NCBI GenBank assembly: GCA_950106755.1
Contig: OX467084.1
Coordinates: 37,079,213-37,143,212, forward strand
Source: Climacium dendroides
Taxonomy: Eukaryota > Streptophyta > Bryopsida > Hypnales > Climaciaceae
DNA: 64,000 nucleotides
Reading direction: 5' to 3'
The notes under the pieces were generated by a model. It saw only the letters and a program-made list of their open reading frames with translations, was not told the origin of the DNA and made no database searches. Made by a program: the position numbers and the translations under genes. Shown one piece after another: positions 21,268 through 33,659 of this stretch; position 1 is the stretch's first letter; each line of letters opens with the position of its first letter.

Positions 21268-24200
21268 CTAAGACATAAGGATGGTCTCCGACACCAATTG
21301 TTGCATCGGATCACCAGCAAAGAGGTCCAGATTATCGGCATAACTATCCTCTTTCCGTTTTTGAGGTTTGAACAACTCCTGCAAAGGCACAGGTTGGATG
21401 TGTGCCAAGGTCCCATTCCAGATGATCTCTGCAAACTGCCGGTGCACGGTCTCCGAAGGATGGAATGGATCCCACCACACGTACGCGTTGGCATTGCTGC
21501 ACGGCTCGCAACCTGGTTTCTTGGGGTGGAGCTCGTTAACTCCACAACGTCCTTCACAGGGCCCAGCTCCGCAGCAAGGTTGATCTCCACTCACATAGCC
21601 TGAAATTACATACAACCAAAGATAAAACACTGAAACAGCAGAAGACGATGTCTCACATCTAAGGTTAAGGATAGTAATTAGGGACCCGATCCTGTTTCCA
21701 ATACTGCCCTCCCCGTTTTTAACAACTCATCTATTCATAACACTGTATCCGTGAGAATGAATCCATTCTAACAAGAGAAAACATTCAGAGCCGCTGAAGC
21801 GAAAGGAACGGGTTCCCACATTAAGTGCAAGCGTTAGACTGTGTAAGTGAGAGACCCCTATCTGTGCAATATGACTGTTTGTGCCACTATGTATCAAAAG
21901 TGAACATTTCAAATTTTCAGATTTTCAGATGTACACTACTGATACATAGTGGCACAAATTGGGTGGCTTCTGAATTGTGGCACAAATAGAGTCTCTTGCC
22001 ATGGATTCCTCTTATGGTGTGAAAGCAATGCCGGAATTGAGATATTAGTAGAGACAACAAACTAACCGTAATTGGATGGATGTTGCAGCCTCTCGGAGAA
22101 GAATTCATAAAAGTGAGCTTGGACAATTGTCAGCCGTGGCAAGAACTGCTGCATTTGGCTGAGCGCTCCTTTCATGGCCTCATTGTGTCCAGCTGCCAGT
22201 GCTGAAACGGGCGCTGAGCAGCTGCCTGTCTCCTCCAAAGCTCGCAGAGCAGGCAGGCAACCCATCGGCCCCAGCCCAAACACCACAATCATTCTGGCCC
22301 CTGAGCTGTACAAGACCTGCAAACAGTCCTAACTCATTAACCCTAAAGGACCTAGGGATGCAATGACCAATTTGATCCACTTTTTGTGAAAATTATTGTT
22401 GAAAGAAGAGACATTTTTCATGTCACCAGAATCAGTGAATCATTAACCCTACAGGAACGAGGGTTGCAATGACCAATTTGATTCATCATATTGTAAATAT
22501 TATTGTATAAATCATTGTTCAAATAGAGACATTTTTCATATCATCAGAATCAGTGAAAAGCATTCATTTGAAAGTGTTGGTCAACATAAAAACAAGTAGA
22601 AACTCTACGAAAGGCTATGTCCATGTAGCATTGGCTTGCTTTTCGAGTAAGGGCGTACTCAAACTTCCTCGTGGCTTTTGTCGATGCAAAGCCTACTTCC
22701 CTTCGATCCAGAGCCAATAAAGAAAACCTACATGACCCACTCGAAGTACTAAAAAGCCTTTCGGTGCAACTTGAGTCTCTGGTCTGTTAGGGTGAAGGTT
22801 ATCATTCTACAGAGTTCAAAAATCCAGAAAAGTCGCTAAACTCTTGTCAGGGCAAAGGGCGATCACCTTGATGCCTTCTACAACGCCTGTCACAACGGCA
22901 TGAACAAACTGCTCCGGAGTGAATTTCTCCCGTTGCTGAGGGTTTCCAAAGTAGCCTCCCAGGTAGTCATTACTGCCAATGCTGATGAGGTAAACTGCAT
23001 CAGCAAACTTCTCCTCGGCGTACGCTTGTCCATACTTTTCTGTCACTGACGCCCTGTGGTGCAGAAATTGGTACAGCTGCTTCTGCAAGTCGATCACCTG
23101 GTGGTACCAAAAAAACAAATAAAACGTAGTTCATGTTCAGCTAACTCTAGATTAATATAAAGTGTATCACTAATAGAGCTCAACCCCTTCAGCAACGTTT
23201 CGTAGCAAAATTTGGACGTTAATAAAAATCAAATTGGATTCCAAAGTTGACATTCAACGTTTCTAGTAACTATTCTCCAACGTCCTGCACCAAATATTGC
23301 AAGTTTGCTTAGGCATGTTACAAAATTTGCATGTTTACTGAAATAAATTGCTCAACCATGTACCAAAACGATGCATGTAGCTAAAAACGTTGCTGAAAAA
23401 CGTTGCCAAACCCTTCAAATTCTAGCAGGTGTAGTGAGTCCATTAACCCTCAAGGAAATAACCATAATTAGAATATGATGGAAACTAACCTCTAAAGGAC
23501 CAAGATTTCATGGTTATTAAATGACCAATTTGATTGCGAGAAAAACAATTCAGATAGAGTCAAATTTTACATCACCAGAGTCAGCAAAGAACATTGCATG
23601 TGTTGGCCAGAATCTAAATAAAATTGAACATTGAAAGTCCTACTAAAAAACATGCGGCACAATTAGGCTTCTCGGCTCATGAAAGGTTAATTCCTAAAAG
23701 ACGAAGAGCTAATCCTATTGTGAAGAAAATAATTCAGATGAGACCATATTTTATGACACCAGAATCAGTGAAGAACATTACAGGTTTTGGTCCAAAAATA
23801 AACTAAATTGCACAGAAAAAAAGGTTCACAAGTGACCTACTCAAAACTGGCTAAAAAAACATGAGGCCAAAATTGGACGTCTTGGTCCTTTAGGGGTTAA
23901 GATGTGTACCAAGCCTTGGTGGGTTTCCACCAAGACACCTGCTCCTCCTGACCCAAAATTAGCGCCATGGGAGTGATCCGCATTTGGTTCCAGATAGGGC
24001 GAAATCAAAGGCTTTCCTGCATACTCAGCTGCAAAACCAAAAAACTCAAGTGATGAGCTAAGATGTCTGTCTAATAATCTAAAAAGAAGAGAGGACTTCA
24101 ATAGGTTGATTATCCTCACCAATGAAGTCCACAATGACGCGGCCGTTTGAGAATCGGCCTGTAGGCCTGTGAAAGAAATCTTGCCCATAGGGCGGGAAGT

Positions 24201-24369
24201 TGCCTCTGAAATTTTGTGTTGTGTTGATATAGTTGTTGGTCCCGCAATCCACAGTGGAGTCTCCGAAAACATACAAAGCTGGCACAGTGGACGCATCGGC
24301 TCTAGCACCAATGATCAGAACAATCACAATTGCCGATGAAAGCCGACTCAGTTTCGCCATTGAAGCCAT
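21268..24369 (-). CDS. GDSL-type (SGNH) esterase/lipase, secreted
   Basis: A serine hydrolase of the plant GDSL family, expected to act on lipid, cutin-like or acylated secondary substrates outside the cell; the substrate cannot be read from sequence. Five exons on the minus strand, transcription order 24369-24120, 24028-23910, 23097-22867, 22316-22067, 21599-21268; phases 1,0,0,1 agree and give 393 aa. Signal peptide: residues 1 to about 26, with hydrophobic core AIVIVLIIG. Block I is FGDSTVD (nucleophile Ser38); oxyanion Gly109 in FGSGGAG; block III is GSNDY (164-168, Asn166); block V is WWDPFHPSE (Asp327, His330). All catalytic residues are present. The tail of about 45 residues after the usual end is lysine/acid-rich and longer than I expect. 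An upstream in-frame region also exists, but the MASMAK start best fits a signal peptide. TTAA-type repeats lie in introns 2 and 3. Confidence 0.92.
22331..22560. repeat. Two ~110-bp direct repeat units in GDSL intron 3
   Basis: Units start near 22331 and 22440, each with CATTAACCCTA(A/C)AGGA, TGCAATGACCAATTTGAT and a later CACCAGAATCAGTGAA-like block. Related blocks recur in intron 2 (about 23515-23600 and 23700-23790). This suggests one TTAA-type element that has been internally duplicated or inserted repeatedly. Confidence 0.7.
23484..23900. mobile_element. TTAA-type inverted-repeat element in GDSL intron 2
   Basis: The left end reads CTAACCTCTAAAGGACCAAG and the right end, in reverse complement, TTAACCCCTAAAGGACCAAG. 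An alternative left TTAACCC lies at 23443. The right edge is only about 10 bases from the end of exon 2 (23910), so it abuts the 5' splice site. It is non-coding. Confidence 0.6.
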
Positions 24370-25750
24370 GAAAGCTTTTCTCTGCAAATTCACAAAGCCA
24401 CTTTGTTGATCGAAGTAAAGGTATACGTACTTTTGGTGAAACCTGTACACTCCAACCTTTCCAAAAGTTTTAGAATTCCGCAAAATATTCTGATGTAACC
24501 TAAGTCACAGCTCAAATGCATAGACCTAAAGCAGACGTAATCCACTTGGAATGCATAACACTCTGCAATTGTCTGATGATTTCTTGAGAAAGAAAAGAGT
24601 ATCAAAAGCAGACTCTAATTGTTCTACAAAAACCCTAGCTTCAGTCCATGACCTCCCACACGGCATAACCTAAAAGGAAACTCGCCAGTTTCTTGCCAAC
24701 TCCGATGTATCAAGAAACTATAATGTAGTGGCAAGAAGAACTGCTAACATTGAAGAACTCGGCTTCATCCTCACCTGAAAAATAACATGCAACGAAAAAA
24801 TACCCAAGAGCAGAGCTCTTCCCAGATGAAATCCTGAAGCTCACGGACACTATCAAATTCACAACAGCTTTATGATAGCTCTTCTAGAGCACCACATGGC
24901 ATTCCAGAGACCTGTAATCGTAAGGTAGTGTACCAGGGTATCCGTGATAGACTCGCCATCACAAGACTTCTGCGCAATTCCAAATCATTGAAAGCTTCAC
25001 ATCAACTGCCAAGTGTCATGTAAGTTACCATCTCTTACAAATAAAAATTTAGTCGCTACGATATTGATGAAGCAAGTAGCATCTTCACCCCGTTACTACA
25101 GCCAAAAATTCACAACAGTCACAACTATTCTCTGAGCTTATAAGCAACATCGAGGAACCCTAAACCTCAGTAAAGCTTCCAGAAAATTGGTAAGAGCTCC
25201 CAGTTCATTGGTCCAGCACCCTAATCGTGGATCTGACAATCTCGACTACCTTGCTAATCTTAGAAACCAATGCACGTTTTGATATCAAATATCCCAATTT
25301 TTGTTAATCATAATCAGGCTCTGTGTTGTTGTCAATAGCGGGTGCACGCATTTCAATGCTCTAGGCTTACAAAAGGATAGTGTACACTGCAGGTACAAGA
25401 AACCGCTTAGTCATTTTCCTTCTCCGTGTTTTCCTCACAATTTTGCAATACGATCAATTGAGAACTGCCAATCGGCAACATCGTGTCCATTTGTGGGATC
25501 CACAAATATTGAAATTCTTCTCAACCACCAAGAACGCTCACTCACTTTTAGGTCACTTTTTGAACAAAAAGAACAGAGCCAGGTGGCAGTGACGAATTCA
25601 AGCCTTACAATGAGCCCAAATCTCAATCATCATCCCTTCCTGCATTCGCAATTCCCCCAACACCTAAGAACGACCTCACACCATCCCAGATCATTACAAA
25701 CTGCTGCATAGAACCACGTATAGCAAGATTTTAGAGAAGGGAGTAGTGCG
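24370..25750. promoter_or_regulatory. Divergent promoter region between the GDSL and permease genes
   Basis: The two start codons point away from each other 1.38 kb apart, so both promoters and 5' untranslated regions must lie here. No repeat or additional gene was recognised. Shared regulation is possible but not shown. Confidence 0.6.
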
Positions 25751-28700
25751 ATGCAGGCCATTGTCGCATTGCCGTGCGTTACGGCCTCGCAGTTGGGCTA
25801 TGGCTATTACAAAACCTTTAGATGCAAAGACTTGAGAAGTAAAGTAACGCGGGGGTTGGGATTCAATGTGGTGAGGAGCCAGCGACCGGATGTGGAGCAG
25901 CAGAAGGAGGAATTGCGAGGATTCGACATGCCGAAGCGAGTTGAGATTCAGAAATTGGATACAATTGATGAGCGTGGTGGTGGTGATGGAGGGCGGCGAG
26001 TGGAGCGCATGTTCTCCAATTTGAATGAAGTTTCGCTCAAGCATGAGCCCGGTGAGCTCACATTCTCTGGATTTTTCTGCATTTTTCCCCGTCTGTTAAA
26101 ATCCATAGAACCTTTGCAACAATTTCTTGTAGAAGTTGGGATGTATTGCATCCACTCTCTGAATCCCAGAGAATTTGCTTTCGGGACACTATGAGGTTAC
26201 ATTGGGATTACAATCATAACACAACATTACAAAGAGGGATTTCAATCCCACGAGGAATCAAACTATTGTAATATGTGCACCCCCCGGTCTGTTAAAATTC
26301 ACAGAAAAATTGCTTCATCTTCTTGTATACCGTAAGCTGGAATGTATTGCTTTCGTTTTTGAATCTCAACGATGAGGTTACACAGGGATTACAATTACAC
26401 ACAGCTTTACAATTAGGGACTTCAATCCCACAGGGAACCAAACTTTGTATTATCTGCAAAAAGCTCTTCTCTTAAAATCCATAAAAAATTTGCAACATTT
26501 TCTTGTATTACTGGGATGTTTTTTTTCCACTTTCTGAATTCCAAGTCGATTTCTGAATCTCATCTATGAGATTATTACGCAGGAATTACAATCATACACA
26601 GCATCAAAATTAGGGATTTCAATCCCACTGGGAATTAAACATTATATGTTTTCCTCTGGGCTTCTGAATAACCTGCTTGTGAGCCAGTTTACTGACGTTT
26701 TGTGTGCATCTGGTGCTGAATTTGAATTGGGTGGGAATGAATGTTGACAGGAAGTTTGGTGAGTGCGGTGCTTTTGATTGCGGGCACCACTGTCGGAGCT
26801 GGCATTTTGGCCATTCCTTCTGTAACCCAAGAATCAGGGTTCCTGGCTTCCTCCGTTGCTTGTATCGGATGCTGGCTTTACATGGTACGTCGTCATTTCT
26901 TCTCATCTACAACAGCTGGCTCTTAAAATTGCTTCATTCTTTTGAAAGTCGTCATAAACGTGTTGTGGGAGAACACAATGTTGAAGCTCAATTGGTGAAA
27001 ATTTCTATATGAAAAAGAGTATCTATGATTTAAATGACCCCAGTGCTTGGAGACACACTTTAGTCAAAGAATGTTGCTCTGTTTCTTCAGTGGGGAAAAG
27101 TTGGAGAACGTGATGCTGAAGTTAACTTGATAAACATTCCAGAATTTTGTGCAAGAGGGTAACCACAATTTTAATGACTGTTTCTCTGTCTGGAGTAATA
27201 ATGAAAGAAACCCTATGGGATTTGAATGAATTTGTAGATTCTTCAACATGTTTATTCTCCTCTACAACACTTGCTCAACCTACTTCTTAAATTTCTTCCA
27301 TAATCTCTTTCATGTGCTGTGAGTCACTGTAGACATCCTCATATGGGAGAAATCTAAGAAAGCAATGTTGAAGCTCAATTGGTAAAAGTTCCCAGAAGGC
27401 TACAGAATTATGTGAAAAAGTGAACACCTGATGTTGATGGCGTTAAATTGTGAAGAAACACCAAGCTACCAAACGAAGAGTCGTCAAGGTTTTGAGCAAT
27501 ATTCAACTTTGACGCTAAGCACTGACTCATGACAAGCTTGTTGTGGAACAGAACAGGCCGGATCAGGGTTACTTGTAGCAGAGGTCAATGTCAACACCAT
27601 GTGCGAACTTGGATCTGGGGGCGTCTCTCTCGTGAGCTACCAACCTTCACATTCTTAATTTTTGCTCAACAAAATCCTGCATGTGATTACAAAAAAGCAT
27701 TTTCTCTTCTTTTTTTATTGAAATGGGTGCACAGGTTTCCATGGCAGAGCGAACACTCGGCGTCACGGGAGTGCGAGTAGCCTGGTAAGGTGGGCAAGCG
27801 TCCAACCAGCCATCGTGCCCAAATTTCTTCTTCCATTTTCAGTAACATCTGAGTTGAAGTAAATCATTCACAAAGCTTGAGTGAAGGGAAAAAATTGTAT
27901 CAATAGAATTCTTGTGCTTTATTCGAAAAGTCTTGGTATGTTTTGGTTTTGATTATGGTATTTTGGGTTTGTAACCCCTTTTTGTAACTCCTTTTTGTAA
28001 TCCTTGTGTGGCTGACATTGAACACATGACAATTCTTTTCTAGATTGCATTCGAATTCTTGTTCAACTTTTTGCATTTTTGCATTTTTGTATACAATCTG
28101 GTTACCTCTTCTCTAAGTTGGAATATTAGTCCTACCCTTGCAACTCCAAGCCCAAACAAGGGACCATCCTCAATGGTTGCTAAAATGTGTTTGGTCCTTA
28201 GTTTGTTGCCATTGGTTGCTTTTTGTTCAAAATCAAACACTTGGACTATAACTGCAATTCTATTGAATGCATGAATCCAAAATTGGGTTATAAAACATAA
28301 ATACACCATGACTTTTTGAATACTTTATCATAATCGATTATTATCTTCCAAAGTGAACTTTCTAGTTTTTGTCTTTGTTTTTGTTTAGACACTTAAGGCT
28401 GAATCTTTCAACCGTAAATGCTGTAAGAATCGTAGAATTGGTAACAGTGGTGTGGTTTGGGGTCGGTGCTTGACGGTGGGGATCATCACAGTGGTGCTTA
28501 TCTATTCATCCACTACGCATTGCTGGTGGCATACATAGCGCGCTCCTCCGACATCGTCACCAATGCCGTCGGCTCTCCTCTGTGAGCCCCCTTCATAATC
28601 CTAGATTTTTCTTTTCCTAATAATATTTCTTAACCAAGTTGTAAAGTTTCTTAAAATTTTCTGGTGTAATGTACTCATTTGTGGTGATCAATGCAGGTGG

Positions 28701-31700
28701 CTAAGTGCTGCTCTATTCACAGGCAGTCTCGGAGGATTGTGCTACTTCGGGAGGTGAACGTCATTCTTTCTTTGCTTTTCTTCTTTTTCTATGTCATAGC
28801 CATGGATGCTTTCAATTCTACCAATTAGTGACTGATTTGATACATGTGAGATACCTAATAATGTGGATAAGTGCGATAGGTCTAGTATAGAGGATCCACC
28901 ATTCTATAAGGTATAGAAGGCAAATATGTCGTATCTTAAGTATAGAGGACCTTAGTGTATTTCGTTTTACAACTAAGCGTCAATTAAATCAACCCCCAGC
29001 ATAACATTCTTGGAAGAATTGGAAGACTATCCTTTGAAAGAAATCATTTGTAGGCTTACGTGGAATCATTAGAATAATGGAGAGAATAGTGAAGACAGTG
29101 GAAGAATTAAATAGCTAGAAAAATGAAAAACTTATAGTAATCAAAAGGAATTTGTGGGCGATATAAGATAGCTTTATGCACAATAAAGATTTTCAGGAGA
29201 ATGAACTGTACTATTTCCAAAAAATGATATGTAGGAAACCCCGTTTTTGTAATTTCTTACTGGACCTCAAGTGGGACAGCCTACGCGATCTATCGACAAC
29301 CATTCTCAGCTTATCAAAAAACCTATGGAGCAGAGCTAGTGGGGTCTGTGATATATGAGGGTCTTACGCTAAAATTGTGGGTCATCGTCTGCAAGGGGTC
29401 TTCAATGCATCAGACCAAGAGAAAGATTTCCTATTCTATGCCAGGTTTCCTCCTCTTGTGCTACAAATTAGCCTAGATGAAGGATTTGAGAGAATTTCTG
29501 ATTTTATGCTTTCTGTTTCCGTTTGTGTGGACTCAGTCAGCGAGTTATAGGTGTAGTTAATGGAGGCCTGGTGGTCGGCATCCTCGGCAGCTTTGGCCTG
29601 CTTGTGGTAATACTAAACTCATTGGATACCATCTCCTTCATTCTCTTCTAGCCATTTGATTCTTCCACTTCAGTCATCTGCAACTTCAAGTTATCTGCAT
29701 TTTTCATATTCAGTTGGTTTTGATCTTCTGAAAGATCTTCATGATGATCTTTTGAAACAGGCTGTTGGATCAGCAGGGTTGGACTTTAACTCACTCCTCC
29801 AGGCCAACTGGGTAGCCGTCCCACATAGCATTCCAGTCATTGCCTTGGCTTTTGTATACCAGGTATGACTCAAACCATCCGGAACAAATTTAAACCTCTC
29901 TCAATTTTAAGGGTGATGGTTCCAGCGTCTTACTCTAACTTTTTGCATGCAGAATGTTGTTCCTGTGGTGACAACGAGCTTGGAAGGAGACCTACCCAAA
30001 ATCAGGTCACTCTTATTTTTTCTCCATATTGCTTCTTCTCACCAAATTTCTTAAGAGTGCATGCGAAAGAGTTTCAATTCTTATCATGTGGTTTATGCAA
30101 AAGAAACTGTCTTTGAAAATATCGAGAATAGGGTGGATGATTGACTGCCCCATATAGCTTTCATTACTATGTTAGAGACACGGCGGATGTAATATTGAAG
30201 GTTATATCTTGGTAATTCACTAGTATATATGCCACTTTATAGCAGCGATATGGGGTTCCTCACCTTAGGTGATAATAAGGTAGAAAGAGTGCACATGACT
30301 TTATGCACTTTTCAGAAATTGTGGCTTTGAAACAAATAAGCATGTCGTCGAAGCTGGAATTTTGTTTTAATGGACTTGTTTTCTGGCAACAGGACTGCTG
30401 TGGTTCTGGGAACGGGCTTACCCCTGGTGTTGTTTCTGATCTGGAACGCAGTCATTCTGGGCACTTCGTCGTCCTTAGTGGATTCCGCCGGAGCTGTGCA
30501 ATCCATATCGGACCCCTTGCTAAGACTCCGATCTGCCAGTGGCATTGTCGGCGTAAGTCTCATTCCAAATCTTACAAAACCAAGATAGTAAACGACGTTT
30601 CCTTGCTTGTCAAAGACCCTACAACTATAAAGAGTTCCTTCAAATTTCAGGAACAGCAGAGAAGAAATGAGCCAAGACTTCCCATGTTGTTGATAACAAC
30701 GGTTTTAGTAAAATTATATGGGTTCAAGAATGTTTAGATAAAACCGCATTAAATCTTTCGCATGATTCATGGGAGACCTACTTATGATGTCGCTGCGATC
30801 ATACAAAGGTTTTCTCTTATGATAATCATTCACAACCTTGTCTGCAAATTCTTCAGCTCCCTGAGTTTGCATCTTGACAATAAATAGACTTTTGTGGTCA
30901 TGTTTCACCAGCCAACCGTGGAGCTATTTTCCTTCCTCGCCGTGGCCACCTCCTTCATTGGCTTTGTCCTTGGCCTCTCCGACTTCCTCGGTGACTGTAG
31001 GCCCTCTCAACTTCCCAAGCATTGCCATCTCGGCAGTTTCATTTGCAATATATGCACACGCATATATTTTGATATCTTAACCCCTAAAGGTCCAAACACC
31101 ATTTTTTGGCATCATAGTGATTTTGAGTAGTTCACTGTGAATGGAATTTTTATTTCTTTTTTTTTAAATTTCACACAACATGTGTGCCCAAGGAGTAGCT
31201 TTAAGGCACAACAAAAATCATTTTTTAAAGAAGTTTTTTGGGCTGCCCAAGTTGCCCGCCAAATGTTGAAAATTACATATCATCCAATAACGTTTTAACC
31301 ATGTAGTCAAAAGTTATGAAAATTGTTGTGCCTTAAAGCTATTCCTTGGGCACATATTGTGTGAAATTTTTTTTAAAAAGAAAGAAAAATTCCATTCGCA
31401 GTGAACTACTCAAAATCACTATGATGCCAAAAAACGGTGTTTGGACCTTTAGGGGTTAAATGAGGTTGTTTGTTTCTTTCTATTTGTTTTCTTTGTTACA
31501 AGGAGATGTCCCCTAGTTGTGTCCTTGGTAGCATCAGAAAGCCCTCAACAACAAGAAGGATCCTCTGACTTTGCAGACTTTGTTTCATGGCGTTCAAACT
31601 CATAGCAAAAAGGATATTGAATTTCAAAATTCCTATTAATTAAAAAATTAAAAAAAATATTTTTATTTTTATTTTAAAGGATTGAAAGGAGATTAAAGAG

Positions 31701-32391
31701 GGCTTAGCCATCACTTTTGTGCCAACGGCATAGGGCATACTAGTTTGTATTATGTTCCCTTCGATTAGTTTCTTATTTGGATCTTTTGAACTTTCTGCAG
31801 TACTCAAGCTTCCTGGAGGAGGCCGCCGGTCACCAGTCCCATACATCCTCACACTCGTTCCGCCATTTTTTCTGGCTCTGACATCGCCGGAGATATTCTA
31901 CCAAGCTTTAGACTTCGCAGGCACATACGGAGGTATAATTCTACGCTCATTCCAAGGGGTAGATTGTTCTTTCGAGCATTCTAACCCGTGATTTTAACTG
32001 CAAATTGACCGCACCACTAGAAATTGAATAATGTTATATTATCAGATACTATTGTTTGCTATAGAACTATGTATTCAAGTGAGCTTTCTGAATCAGGGTA
32101 AGAATGTCATGAACCTTTGATCTTCACTGATTTCTCAAAACTTGGGGGAACAGAACTGCTGAATTAAACTGTAGTTTGTGGTGGCTCATCTTTGTTTTGG
32201 TTTTGCTGGCAGTGCTGGTCCTGTTCGGAATCCTGCCGGCAGCGATGGCGTGGTCGGAGCGGTACTCAGGCACCTGTCTTCCTCCAGCTACCAAGCCCAT
32301 TGTTCCCGGTGGGCGCGTCACTTTAGCCTTCTACATGGGCGCTGCTGGTTTGGTTATCACGTCGGAGGCCATCTCCAAGCTCTTGCCGTAG
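25751..32391 (+). CDS. Tryptophan/tyrosine permease-family membrane transporter, probably plastidial
   Basis: A polytopic membrane protein of the aromatic amino-acid permease family (Trp_Tyr_perm type), found in bacteria and, with a transit peptide, in plants. The likely role is movement of an aromatic amino acid across a plastid membrane; the substrate is inferred. Thirteen exons: 25751-26051, 26751-26884, 27557-27631, 27735-27784, 28492-28581, 28697-28753, 29537-29606, 29761-29862, 29953-30005, 30393-30552, 30912-30990, 31801-31932, 32213-32391; all phases agree; 493 aa. About 100 basic, polar residues lead in (transit peptide, MQAIVALPC...). The first membrane segment has GTTVGAGILAIP (112-123), then GLLVAEVNV (149-157), FIHYALLVAYIARSS, VVTTSLEGDL, and a hydrophobic end with ERYSG. 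Roughly eleven membrane segments fit the family. A fresh-looking MITE sits in intron 11 and tandem repeats in intron 1. Confidence 0.88.
26091..26645. repeat. Three ~180-bp tandem units in permease intron 1
   Basis: Units begin near 26091, 26287 and 26464. Each has TCTGTTAAAATCCATAGA-like text, TTTCTTGTA, TGGGATGT, GATGAGGTTAC, GGGATTACAATCA and ends in GGGATTTCAATCCCAC-like text plus GGAA(T/C)CAAAC. Divergence between units suggests an old tandem duplication. Intron 2 (about 26960, 27095, 27345) holds a weaker triplication with GGGAGAA...GTTGAAGCTCAATTGG. Confidence 0.8.
31077..31459. mobile_element. 383-bp palindromic MITE with ~130-bp arms between TTAA sites, permease intron 11
   Basis: TTAA (31077-31080) is followed by CCCCTAAAGGTCCAAACACC. 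The right arm ends with the same text in reverse complement and TTAA (31456-31459). The arms pair almost perfectly for about 130 bases, out to the AGCTTTAAGGCACAAC block. The high arm identity and clean TTAA edges suggest recent activity. TTAA with CCC...GGG ends is the piggyBac pattern. Confidence 0.85.
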
Positions 32392-32892
32392 CTGTACAGT
32401 ACTGACAGTTAAGACAAGGCCCTTTTTTCTAACTCCCTTGTTGCCGCTGAATTCAGCTGAATCCTTGTACATCTTTATACTTTTCAATGTGCTAATGCAT
32501 CTTAACTTGAAAGAAGAATGAATCAGCTTTCTACTGCACTTTACTGCTCTGTAGTTGATGGATTTTTGAGCCTGTTGCAGCAATTTGAAATTTCATATTG
32601 TTTTATGTTGACGAATGCGCTTCAGTAGACACCTCACTTGCAAATTTTGAGCTGACGGAGCACGGATTCTTACTAAAATGCTCGTAGTGTCAAAACTCTA
32701 CAAAGGACTGTGCTGATGTCATGATTGCTGATGTCATAACTGTGCTGATGTCATGGCTCCCTCAATTTGAACTGCCTTTCTACCAAACTAATTGCAATTT
32801 GTCCAGTCCTCAATGGTCAGTAATCCCCACCAACCAGTCATGGAAAATGTCATGTGATGCTTCTATAGCAATTGTTCATTGCACTTTATAGT
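32392..32892. other. 3' flank of the permease gene
   Basis: Begins at the permease stop and should contain its 3' untranslated region. A GTGCTGATGTCAT phrase is repeated near 32710-32750. There is no further gene. Confidence 0.5.
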
Positions 32893-33121
32893 TTAATCCT
32901 TAAATGCTAGGCTGGTGACCATAGAAATCAGCCCTTTTGGAACTGTGTGACATCATCTAGTTTAAAAAAACCAAAAATATTCATTGGGAGTCAAACTACT
33001 GTAAAAATTTCCCCTTTCCACCCCTAATTCCAAGGATGAATAGTTGCATTTTTGTCCTACACAAGAGAATTTCTTGTCATTCATCGGACAAAAAATATCT
33101 ACTGCGGTGTTTATGGGTTAA
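32893..33121. mobile_element. TTAA-type MITE family B, copy 1
   Basis: Bounded by TTAA at 32893-32896 and 33118-33121. Shares GGCTGGTGACC, TGGAAATCAGCC-like text, GGTCAAACTACT, GTCCTACA and CATCGGACA with copies at 38281-38511 and 63339-63556. It is non-coding. The segment TTTGAATTACCTTTCCACC... downstream repeats text just upstream of it. Confidence 0.75.
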
Positions 33122-33532
33122 AGGTCATAAGATATCATGCATGATTCCCTCGATTTGAATTACCTTTCCACCAAACTAATTGCAATTTGTCAAGTCATCA
33201 ATGGTCATTAATCCCTACCAACCAATCATGGAAAATGTCAAAAATTAGAGAATATGATAAGATTTAGCATAATATGTTATCATAAGTTTAGAAATGGGTC
33301 TTTGGCTATTAAGTTCATTGAGTCACTTGTGATGTTCTATAGCAATTGTTTATTGCACTTCATAGCTTAAAGGTTTAGAGAGCGGGACATCAAATTTCAT
33401 TATTGTCTAAAAAGTGGGACATCAAATTTCATTGAGCAACATTATGAGAAGCTAGCTTGCATAGAAAAGAAATTGTTGTTGTTGGTCTTATAGGACTATT
33501 CTCATTATTCTTTCTATTGTCACAAGATCAAT

Positions 33533-33534
<2 letters not shown>

Positions 33535-33615
<81 letters not shown>
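33535..33615. repeat. (TA)n microsatellite
   Basis: About 80 bases of uninterrupted TA directly left of the Tc1/mariner relic. It could have grown from a TA target-site duplication. Confidence 0.95.
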
Positions 33616-33616
<1 letters not shown>

Positions 33617-33659
33617 TCTTGAGAAGTTAGATTGAACACCATGATGTATAGAATGTTGA

